DNA of 28,170 bases from Myxococcales bacterium (GTDB taxonomy: Bacteria; Myxococcota; Myxococcia; Myxococcales; Myxococcaceae): positions 21,624 to 49,793 of the forward strand of contig PMBV01000081.1 in assembly GCA_003153055.1 (NCBI GenBank), in the 5' to 3' direction. A program made the translations under genes and the position numbers. Of the stretch, positions 1 to 6,427 are shown one piece after another (positions within the stretch are counted from its first letter, which is position 1; each line of letters opens with the position of its first letter). The notes beneath the pieces were generated by a model, which saw only the letters and a program-made list of their open reading frames with translations, was not told the DNA's origin and searched no databases.

Positions 1-364
1 GAGTGGCCCGTCCTCGAGGTCGGTGCCGAGGTTCAAACATTGCCGGATTGAGTGGTGGCGCAATCCCGGCGAAGCGGAACTCATCACCTTCGATGGCAAA
101 ATAGACAGGCTTTCCGCAAACTCTCCCGGTCAAAGGAGACGGAGAGACTTCAAGCAAATTGTCCCAGAAGAGTTTGACACCCGAGATCTCGCTCGCGAGT
201 AGGGGCGCAATCGTGCCTCGCGCTACGCCACGGCGAGATTTCCGCCGCCCACCCTCGCGCAAGCGCCAGTTTCGACGGATCAAATGATTGAGATCGCCAC
301 GAGCGCACTCTGCGTCCGGGGTGGCCGGAAATGGATCGAGCACGCAGGCGGTGACCCCCGGCAC
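1..364 (-). CDS. Possible partial CDS, unknown protein (3' end outside window)
   Basis: A minus-strand frame stays open from a GTG at 364 to the left edge (121 codons visible). The frame is closed upstream by a stop at 391-389. The translation looks protein-like, with segments such as DPFPATPDAECARGDLNHL and GKPVYFAIEGDEFRFAGI, but I recognise no family. It lies just downstream of, and in the same direction as, the gene ending at 411, so the two could be cotranscribed. The start is uncertain: there is no ATG and no clear Shine-Dalgarno before the GTG. GC at third positions is lower than in neighbouring genes. A competing plus-strand frame (2-202) is also open. Moderate to low confidence. Confidence 0.4.
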   Translation of the reverse strand, partial: MPGVTACVLDPFPATPDAECARGDLNHLIRRNWRLREGGRRKSRRGVARGTIAPLLASEISGVKLFWDNLLEVSPSPLTGRVCGKPVYFAIEGDEFRFAGIAPPLNPAMFEPRHRPRGRAT

Positions 365-410
365 GCCCAGGTCAACTCGGAACCCGCCTCATCGGCGAAC
401 GGCCGCTCCT

Positions 411-779
411 TCAGGCATCACGCTCCTCTTCGAGCCAGTCATACAGCGAGCCCATGGGGTCGCCTTCCCAGGTGAGGCGCTCGTTCCACCACGCGAACCT
501 CGGCGCTCGTACCCGCACCATGACACCACGGCCGACCTGGCGGATCTCGAGGTCGGCCCACCCGACGAGCCGCCTCCCGTCCGCGTCGACCGTTTGCGTC
601 GGCTCGCCCTTCCATCGCCGTGCTTCTTCGCCGAGTGCGACGAACTTACTGCGCGCGGTTTCCTCGCTTTGCAAGGGGAGCACTCGAGCATGAAAGCCGC
701 GCAGGACCTCATTCTTCTCAAAGCCGTCGATGAGGATGTCGATCAGCGTCGCGTCAACCTCAGTCTTCCCTGTCGGCAT
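411..779 (-). CDS. Small conserved-looking protein of unknown function (122 aa)
   Basis: The ATG at 779 is preceded by AAGGAGG (plus-strand 790-784) with 4-base spacing, a strong site that decides this start over a longer open frame reaching 998. The protein is soluble and mixed alpha/beta, with no signal peptide or membrane segment. The N-terminal third is acidic and helical (EVDATLIDILIDGFEKNEV). A central part has alternating hydrophobic residues (LVGWADLEIRQVGRGVMVRVRA without its last bases is about residues 71-92). The tail is Trp-rich (FAWWNERLTW, then SLYDWLEEE). I do not recognise the family. A possible partner frame follows on the same strand after 364. Confidence 0.75.
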   Translation of the reverse strand: MPTGKTEVDATLIDILIDGFEKNEVLRGFHARVLPLQSEETARSKFVALGEEARRWKGEPTQTVDADGRRLVGWADLEIRQVGRGVMVRVRAPRFAWWNERLTWEGDPMGSLYDWLEEERDA

Positions 780-894
780 GGTGCCTCCTTCCACTCCCCC
801 TCTCCCGGGTGAGCACTGGTAGAGCGTTTCCTCGCACAGACCGACGCGCGGCGAAAGCCCCCGAGTGCCGTCTCGCCGACGCGTTGAGCGCCCT

Positions 895-1041
895 ATGTGT
901 TGTTTCCAGGGCCACCGCGACCCTCTGATCTCCTGCCCGGACTTCATCGGCAGCACCGAGGACGGCAAGACCTTCAACGGCTGTGGTGACGACGCCATCC
1001 AGGCCCTGCGCCAGGGGAAGAAGCCTTTGTGGAAGGACTCG
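895..1041 (+). pseudogene. Gene remnant: plus-strand coding-like fragment of unknown family
   Basis: From about 895 a plus-strand frame has strongly biased, gene-like codons and a protein-like translation including LISCPDFIGSTEDGKTF, CGDDAIQALRQGKK and PLWKDSF. The composition fades near 1041, where the frame runs into the antisense of the NTF2-like gene and continues meaninglessly to 1239. No convincing Shine-Dalgarno precedes the ATG at 895, and the piece is too short to be a normal domain. The simplest reading is the 3' fragment of a decayed or truncated gene. A shift of one base would give a TAG at 1043-1045, close to where such a gene would end. The family is not recognised. Confidence 0.4.
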
Positions 1042-1042
1042 T

Positions 1043-1894
1043 TTAGAACTTGCCGTTCTGGTTCTTCCAGGCCTCGCGCCCAGGAATGGTCTCGATCGTG
1101 TCCCAGTGCTCGACGATCTTCCCCGCCTCGACCCGGAACAGGTCGTAGTACGCGGTGCTCTTGTCGCCGAAAGTGCCCTCGCTCATTGTCAAAACGAAGT
1201 TTCCCTCGCCCAGCACCTTGTGGACCCGGGCGTATTTGATCGCCATCCCCTGCTTCGCCAGCTGCTCCAGGGCTTTGCCGAGGCCGGAGAGCCCGTCGGC
1301 CACGCCGGGGTTGTGCTGGGTGTACCGGTCACCGTCGATGTAACCAGCGAGCGTGTTCATCTTGCCACCGACGAGCACGTCCTCCACGAAGGCGCGCACG
1401 AGGCGCTTGTTGGCCTCGGTCCGGTCCAGATCGACTGCCTCGGTCGGGCCGTCGAGCATGGTGTGGCCGCTGGGGTTGGCCGCGGCCGGCTTCTCCTGGA
1501 GGTTGTCCCAGTGCTCGACGATCTTCCCCGCCTCGAAGCGGAACACGTCGAAGCCGACCTTGGGGCCGAAGAAGTTGTAGTCGGTGTGCGCGAAGACGAA
1601 GTCGCCGTCCTGGAACACCCGCGCGACCGCGACCCGCGCCGAGCCAGGGGGCAGCTGCTGGAGCAGCGCACCGAAGCCGGCGAGGCCGTCGGCGACGGCG
1701 AGGTTGTGCTGGGTGTACTTCGCCGGGTTCACGCTGGCGACTGGTCCGGACTCTCCGGTCTCGATGCTCTTGAGGAGGGCGGCGACCTGCTGCTTCGGGC
1801 TGGCATTCATGGGCGTTTCTTTCTGGACGACGGGTTTGGAGCTGGCGCAGCTCGAGACGACGGCGAGGGCGCAAAGAATGACGGAGCGACGCAT
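1043..1894 (-). CDS. Lipoprotein with two tandem NTF2/SnoaL-like domains
   Basis: The predicted precursor has 283 residues. Residues 1-16 form a short signal peptide ending in the lipobox VSSC, with Cys16 as the likely lipidation site. Two homologous SnoaL-like domains follow, about 31-150 and 160-275. Each has a YTQHN-x2-VADG segment early and an F-R-x-E-A-G-K-I-V-E-H-W-D segment late, which is characteristic of predicted SnoaL-like aldol-condensation proteins (NTF2 fold). Single-domain relatives are about 130 residues, so this looks like an internal duplication. No substrate can be named. An in-frame ATG at 1930 would give a 12-residue longer n-region and has a GGGAG nearby; the 1894 start has only a weak purine tract. 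The gene is divergent from the AraC regulator, which may control it. Confidence 0.88.
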   Translation of the reverse strand: MRRSVILCALAVVSSCASSKPVVQKETPMNASPKQQVAALLKSIETGESGPVASVNPAKYTQHNLAVADGLAGFGALLQQLPPGSARVAVARVFQDGDFVFAHTDYNFFGPKVGFDVFRFEAGKIVEHWDNLQEKPAAANPSGHTMLDGPTEAVDLDRTEANKRLVRAFVEDVLVGGKMNTLAGYIDGDRYTQHNPGVADGLSGLGKALEQLAKQGMAIKYARVHKVLGEGNFVLTMSEGTFGDKSTAYYDLFRVEAGKIVEHWDTIETIPGREAWKNQNGKF

Positions 1895-1960
1895 GGTGGT
1901 TTTCTCTCTTCGGGTTCGAGGGGCAGTCATAAGGTAGGGCTCCCTGCAAGGAGGCGCGAG
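1895..1960. promoter_or_regulatory. Divergent promoter region between NTF2-like gene and AraC regulator
   Basis: These 66 bases separate two divergent starts (ATG 1894 minus, GTG 1961 plus). They must hold both promoters and any operator, unless promoters extend into the genes. The clearest signal is AAGGAGG at 1948-1954, six bases before the GTG, which fixes the regulator's start. I could not define convincing -35/-10 boxes by eye. Divergent placement of an AraC-type regulator and its target is common, so regulation of the lipoprotein is a reasonable inference but not shown. Confidence 0.45.
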
Positions 1961-2941
1961 GTGAGAAGAGGCGCAAACGGGGTCAAAAAGGGACATACCC
2001 AGGACGCGGGAACGGGGGAGATCGTCCCGGTGGTCTTCCACAACAGCACGCGGCCCGCCTCCGAGGTTGAGCTGGTCCGCTTCTCGCGCATCCTGAAGCA
2101 GACGGGGCCCGACCACTTCCAGAGAGTCCAGCGGTTGGGGTTCCACCTGGTCGCGTTCTTCCTCGAGGGGCGCTGCACGCACACGGTCGATTTCCACCCG
2201 CACCCCTGCCGACCCGGGACGCTCCTCCACGTGCAGCCGGGCCAGGTGCAGCGCTGGGACCTCACGCACACTGGTCTCGAAGCCGTGGTGCTGCTCTTCA
2301 CGCCCGCGTTCCTCTTCCCGGATCGCCCGCGCACCGGCGCGCTCTGGCAGGAGCGGTTCTTCGACGAGGTGACCTGGCCCTCGGCGATCCATCTGGATGG
2401 CGAAGATCGCGAGGCCATGGGGGACTGGTTCGCGCGACTGGAGCGGGTCTACCGAGAGGTGGACGACACGCTGGTGTCGGCGGCCTTGCTGCGCCACCTC
2501 GTCTCCGCGTTGTTCCTGGACCTTGCCCGTCGACGTCACATCGGCCAGGGACCGATGCGCGCGCCCGATGCCGAACTGAGCCGGCTGCGCCGCTTCAAGG
2601 CCGACGTCGAGCGCTCGTTCCGGATCACCCGCCGGGTGCTGGACTACGCCCAGCACCTGGGCTGCTCGGCCAAGACACTCGATCGAACCTGCCGCACCGC
2701 GCTCGGGGTCTCAGCCAAGAGCTACGTCGACGCTCGGGTCGTGCTGGAGGCCAAGCGGATCCTCGCGCACACCGCCCTCAGCATCGCTGCCATCGGCGAG
2801 GACCTCGGCTTCTCCGAGCCCACCAACTTCGTGAAGTTCTTCAAGGCCCGTGAGGGTTGTCTCCCCGGCGTCGTTCGGGAGAGGTCGCGCCCGAGCTCCA
2901 AAGCAGGGAGGCCGGCCCGGCTCACCTCCTTCCACGGCTGA
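1961..2941 (+). CDS. AraC-family transcriptional regulator
   Basis: The start is the GTG at 1961, chosen for its perfect AAGGAGG six bases upstream; an open frame extends far further upstream but lies antisense to the lipoprotein gene. The product is 326 residues. Residues about 25-190 form a cupin-like N-terminal sensing region (LLHVQPGQVQRW). Residues about 210-308 are an AraC/XylS double helix-turn-helix: first helix pair around RVLDYAQHLGCSAKTLDRTC, then ALGVSAKSYVDARVVLEAKR, the second pair SIAAIGEDLGFSEPTNFVKF and the end motif FFKAREGCLPG. This is the usual family length. The 18-residue tail after the HTH is basic and probably disordered. The ligand is unknown. Confidence 0.92.
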   Translation: MRRGANGVKKGHTQDAGTGEIVPVVFHNSTRPASEVELVRFSRILKQTGPDHFQRVQRLGFHLVAFFLEGRCTHTVDFHPHPCRPGTLLHVQPGQVQRWDLTHTGLEAVVLLFTPAFLFPDRPRTGALWQERFFDEVTWPSAIHLDGEDREAMGDWFARLERVYREVDDTLVSAALLRHLVSALFLDLARRRHIGQGPMRAPDAELSRLRRFKADVERSFRITRRVLDYAQHLGCSAKTLDRTCRTALGVSAKSYVDARVVLEAKRILAHTALSIAAIGEDLGFSEPTNFVKFFKAREGCLPGVVRERSRPSSKAGRPARLTSFHG

Positions 2942-2994
2942 CAGCGGCCTCCTCCCGCTCGGCGACGCGACTTCCGGACCGAGACCGACGGGGC

Positions 2995-4029
2995 TCAGGC
3001 GAACAGCGAGAACGCGCAGGCGAAGTCGAGGTAGGCCTTGGCCTCGAGCGCTCCGACAGCGCAGCAGAGCTTCACCGTGAGGCCGCGCCGAAACCCGCAG
3101 GCGAGCCGCCTCCCGGGGAGCGTGATGGAGGAGAAGCCCGGCCAGCCCATCGCCGCCGCTGCCTTTTCCTTGGTGGAGAGCCCCGTCGACACGAGGTGCT
3201 CGAAGAGGTGGACCCACCGCTGGTCACCCACCGGGAAATGGTAGTCGAGCTTGATGGAGGGCCGGACCTCCGCGCCGAGGTCCAGGTCGAACCACACCGT
3301 GCTCGCTGGCACTCCGGGAGGAATGCCCGTTGTCCCCAAGAGCTGCTGGAGGACCGGGAGCGGCCCACTCCAGCCGATGGTCTCCAGGTAGTCGAAGAGT
3401 TGCCCAGAGGGGACCGCGACGTTTAGGCGCACCGTGTCTTCGCCCCGAGAAACCAACGACGCGGCGTAGGTGGGGAAGCCCCCGGGGGGCAGCGCGTCGA
3501 GGCACCGGTCGAGGCAGCGTTTCATCGCGACGGGCATTGGGGCCTGGCGCAGAGAGCCCAGCCCTCGGTCGAGGAGCGTCTTGGCGTCTCGCGGGGAGGT
3601 GAGGCCGGCGATGTCTGGAATGTGGGCGCGACGGTAGTGACTGGGCTGGAGGTAGAACACCACGAAGGGCGCGGCGAGGCCGTCTGGGCGGTGGTCGAGC
3701 TCGAGCCAGATGAAGGGCACCCCGTCATGGAGCGGCGACCGCGCGTCGAGCCACTCAGCCATGAACGTGAAGACCGGGGCCCACGACGGGTCGCCACCCA
3801 TCGGCTCGCGGAGTGTCGCCAGTCGCCTCCGCCCTTCGTCGGTGGGGACGAGCAGGCTCACGTCGATTCGCCCGTCCGTCGCGTCGAGCCGGCACTCGAC
3901 GAAGCTCTGCAACGCCATCGCTGGGAGCGCGGCGAGGCTGGTGACCAGCGCCTGCTGGGTTCGCTCCGGCACGAGCTCGAGCGGCAGCGCGCCGGTCGAC
4001 TCGATGACTTCACTGAAGGCGTGGAGCAC
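2995..4029 (-). CDS. Beta-rich protein of unknown function, partner of LigA/TIG-like gene
   Basis: The 344-residue product has no signal peptide and no membrane segment. The start is a GTG at 4029 with no clear Shine-Dalgarno; no ATG or GTG lies further upstream before the stop at 4098-4096, so the true start is uncertain. About five strand-turn-strand segments are visible, for example FVECRLDATDGRIDVSLLVP, PFIWLELDH...APFVVFYLQP, TVWFDLDLG...SIKLDYHFP and LTVKLCCAVG...AKAYLDFACAF. They alternate with helices. This layout is reminiscent of ABBA-fold aromatic or peptide prenyltransferases, but no diagnostic motif was recognised and the comparison is tentative. It lies 58 bases after the LigA/TIG-like gene in the same direction, so the two are probably cotranscribed. 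Confidence 0.8.
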   Translation of the reverse strand: MLHAFSEVIESTGALPLELVPERTQQALVTSLAALPAMALQSFVECRLDATDGRIDVSLLVPTDEGRRRLATLREPMGGDPSWAPVFTFMAEWLDARSPLHDGVPFIWLELDHRPDGLAAPFVVFYLQPSHYRRAHIPDIAGLTSPRDAKTLLDRGLGSLRQAPMPVAMKRCLDRCLDALPPGGFPTYAASLVSRGEDTVRLNVAVPSGQLFDYLETIGWSGPLPVLQQLLGTTGIPPGVPASTVWFDLDLGAEVRPSIKLDYHFPVGDQRWVHLFEHLVSTGLSTKEKAAAAMGWPGFSSITLPGRRLACGFRRGLTVKLCCAVGALEAKAYLDFACAFSLFA

Positions 4030-4087
4030 GGCGCGGGCTAGGTGACTGGTGTGAAACGCGCTCCCCTCGGGTCGGGCCTGGAGCCGG

Positions 4088-4657
4088 TCACGCCGTCACG
4101 TGGAAGGCGTCGGTCGGGGAGGGCACGGTGCCGCTGTTCGGGCTCATGTTGTACGTGGTGACGACTTGGTACGGTCCCGTCGGCGCGTCGGAGGGAATGT
4201 CGTAGACGGCCTCGATGACGGCATACGGGTCGCTCTCGATGGGGAACCGCACCCGCTGGGTCTTCCCCCGAATGGTGTAGCTCCCCTGCTGGAGCACGGT
4301 GTCCACCGAGCTGGACGATTGGCTCTTTGCCCCGGCCAGCGCCCGAGCAGCCGGAGCGGCTATCGACAGCTTGGTGGTCGCGCTGACCGAGGTGCCACGT
4401 CGGCCGCTGCTCGGCGTGATGGACGCGAAGCTCGGGTTCCCGCTCCCTGGCCAGGGCGTCGGCATCATCAGAGTGAAGGGCTTGTGCAGCTCATGGCCGA
4501 TGGCGGTCAGTACCCCTGAGCGGTCGCTGGAAAGGAAGAGCCGCTGCTCGTCTCCGTCGAGGCCGGCGCGCTGCATTGTCTCTTCTGGATTCCGGGTGAA
4601 GTCCTCTTGGAGCGCCTGGGACCGAGCGAGGTCGGAGAGGAAGTGAATGATTCTCAT
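4088..4657 (-). CDS. Protein with LigA-like N-terminal domain and TIG/IPT-like C-terminal domain
   Basis: The ATG at 4657 has a GGGAG eight to nine bases upstream; a longer open frame to 4699 is less likely. Of 189 residues, about 1-55 resemble the small helical LigA-type domain (FLSDLARSQALQEDF, then NPEETMQRAGLDGDEQRL), which occurs in aromatic-ring dioxygenase alpha subunits and in many unrelated small proteins. A Pro/Gly linker follows. From about 78 to 189 the sequence fits an Ig-like TIG/IPT domain: it opens with SITPSSGRRGTSVSATTK and closes with IPSDAPTGPYQVV...DAFHVT. A Ser/Ala-rich stretch near 95-120 may be a loop. There is no signal peptide. The combination is unusual and its function unknown. 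It sits between an FG-GAP lipoprotein gene and a beta-rich unknown gene, all in one direction. Confidence 0.85.
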   Translation of the reverse strand: MRIIHFLSDLARSQALQEDFTRNPEETMQRAGLDGDEQRLFLSSDRSGVLTAIGHELHKPFTLMMPTPWPGSGNPSFASITPSSGRRGTSVSATTKLSIAAPAARALAGAKSQSSSSVDTVLQQGSYTIRGKTQRVRFPIESDPYAVIEAVYDIPSDAPTGPYQVVTTYNMSPNSGTVPSPTDAFHVTA

Positions 4658-4717
4658 CGGATGGTCTCCCTGCTTGATGGCACTGCGGAACGGTGACACG
4701 CAACGACAGCAACGGCT

Positions 4718-6307
4718 TCAGCGGCGAAGGTGGTCGAAAATCATCACGCTGCCGGCGAGCTCGCGATTGAGCCCGTAGTTCGCCACGACGATGTCAGGCT
4801 CGCTCGACCAGGCGTAGGTCACGACCACCGTCTCGCCGGCCTTGAGCGGCTCGGAGAAAGACACCCAGCGCGCCCCTGGCACCCAGAGGTACTCACCCTT
4901 GCGCAACGCCCGGCCGTCTCGGGTGATGGACTCCACGCGCTGCACCACGTGAGTGGAGAGCGTCACCACACCTTGCCCTCGGCTGGGCTGGAAGGTCTCT
5001 TTCTTGGGGCTCACTGCGCTGTTGTCGAGGTCAGACAGGGCCACCGCCTCGGCCAGCACCCTCGACGAGCTCTCCCACGGGTTCGGGCTGAAGGAGCCTC
5101 CCTTCCCCGAGAAGACGCGCAGCGGTACGCCATCGAGGTGTTGTGGGTCATCGCCCCAGCTCCCGGCCACCAGGTCGGCGATGCCGTCTGAATCCACGTC
5201 AGCCACCGCGACGCCGGAGTTGCAGCTCGCCTTGGCCGCCTCCCAGCTCGGTCTCGGTCCCGTCGCGGGTCGATAGGCCGTGACGCGGGAAGGCTTGGTG
5301 CCCATGGCGAAGTCGCACGACGTATACGACGCGACGAGGTCCGCCGCTTCGCCGTCTCGGTGCGGGGTGATGTCGAGGAAAGGCGCGGGCTGGGGCTCGG
5401 TGCTGACCGGGCGCCAGGGGTCAACCGCTCGCACGTGCACGTGCCCCGCGTCGTCCCGGCCGCCGGGGAACGCCAGGAGCCCTTGCGAGGTGCCGACGAC
5501 CAAATCGAGCCAGCCGTCTCCATTCCAGTCGTCGAACTTGACGGCCATGCCTGGCATTGAGTCCACGCCGGCGTCTCCCTGGTGAACGGTGACTGCCCAG
5601 TCGGGCACCAACGAGAGCGTGCCGTGTTGGTTGTAATAGATGCGCGCCGGAGCGCCCGGGCTCGGCCCACCCTGCGATGGCACGACATTGAAGATGGCCA
5701 CCGCGAGGTCCGGCCAGCCGTCGCCGTTGGCGTCTCCGAAGGCGATGCCGGTCGGCTGGAATGACCCGTTGGCTCGGGCCGTCGCGGGCAGGCCTCCGTC
5801 GGCCGTGACGTCGGGCCGGTACCCGATGGACCAGCCCGGGCGCTGCTCCAGCGCACAGCGGCCTCCCCCGCCTGGGATTGGCCGGTTGAAGAAGACCGCC
5901 AAGCCGCCTTCTCCGAGGTAGCCGTCGTGGCCGTAGCTCACCGCGACGTCGAGACAGCCGTCGTGGTCGACGTCGGCGATGGCCACGCCCGAGTACATCG
6001 CATCGTTGGCCGACCGCCAGGGAGCGGCTGGGAAGGCACCGTGGCCGTCGTTGTAATAGACGAGCACTGGGCCGACCTTCCACTCGACCCCCGCGGCTAC
6101 CGCGATGTCGTCAAAGCCATCACCGTCGAGGTCCGCCAGGGCCAGCCCCATGAGGTGGTATGGCACCGTGGGCAGCTCACGGGCGGTGGGCGAGAATGGA
6201 ATCCGCGTCTGGCCCGGCGGACCGCCGCTACCAGTGGGAGAGCGGCAGGACCCCAGCGTCACCGCGAGGAAGAAGCCAACAGCGAGAGACTTCGAGCTGG
6301 TGCTCAT
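4718..6307 (-). CDS. FG-GAP/VCBS-repeat lipoprotein
   Basis: The product has 529 residues. The ATG at 6307 has GAGGT seven bases upstream. Residues 1-21 are a lipoprotein signal with lipobox LGSC (Cys21). The body holds five calcium-binding-type FG-GAP/VCBS motifs: DLDGDGFDDI (near 59), DVDHDGCLDV (near 112), DANGDGWPDL, DWNGDGWLDL and DVDSDGIADL. These repeats normally fold into a beta-propeller, here probably with one or two degenerate blades. The last 80 residues (from about VVTLSTHVVQRVESI) look like an extra beta-sandwich-like piece. A role at the cell surface in binding ligands or partners is inferred from the family only. The stop lies 60 bases before the LigA/TIG-like gene, so it is likely the first gene of that operon. 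Confidence 0.92.
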   Translation of the reverse strand: MSTSSKSLAVGFFLAVTLGSCRSPTGSGGPPGQTRIPFSPTARELPTVPYHLMGLALADLDGDGFDDIAVAAGVEWKVGPVLVYYNDGHGAFPAAPWRSANDAMYSGVAIADVDHDGCLDVAVSYGHDGYLGEGGLAVFFNRPIPGGGGRCALEQRPGWSIGYRPDVTADGGLPATARANGSFQPTGIAFGDANGDGWPDLAVAIFNVVPSQGGPSPGAPARIYYNQHGTLSLVPDWAVTVHQGDAGVDSMPGMAVKFDDWNGDGWLDLVVGTSQGLLAFPGGRDDAGHVHVRAVDPWRPVSTEPQPAPFLDITPHRDGEAADLVASYTSCDFAMGTKPSRVTAYRPATGPRPSWEAAKASCNSGVAVADVDSDGIADLVAGSWGDDPQHLDGVPLRVFSGKGGSFSPNPWESSSRVLAEAVALSDLDNSAVSPKKETFQPSRGQGVVTLSTHVVQRVESITRDGRALRKGEYLWVPGARWVSFSEPLKAGETVVVTYAWSSEPDIVVANYGLNRELAGSVMIFDHLRR

Positions 6308-6427
6308 CTGTGTACCTCGAGTCGGCGAGCCCCTCAAAGGTCGAGCGTGCGAGTGACACGCTATCAGCAGTCGTCCGGGGGTGTGCAAAAAATACGAGAC
6401 GGCGGTACCTCGCTGGCGCGCGACACC

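Noticed and set aside
983..1960. N-terminal extension of the AraC regulator frame back to 983
   Set aside because: It lies entirely antisense to the NTF2-like gene, and the strong ribosome site at 1948-1954 sets the start at 1961.
2942..2994. Possible terminator between the convergent AraC and beta-rich genes
   Set aside because: Only a five-base CTCGG/CCGAG stem with a long loop and no T-run; not supportable as a terminator.
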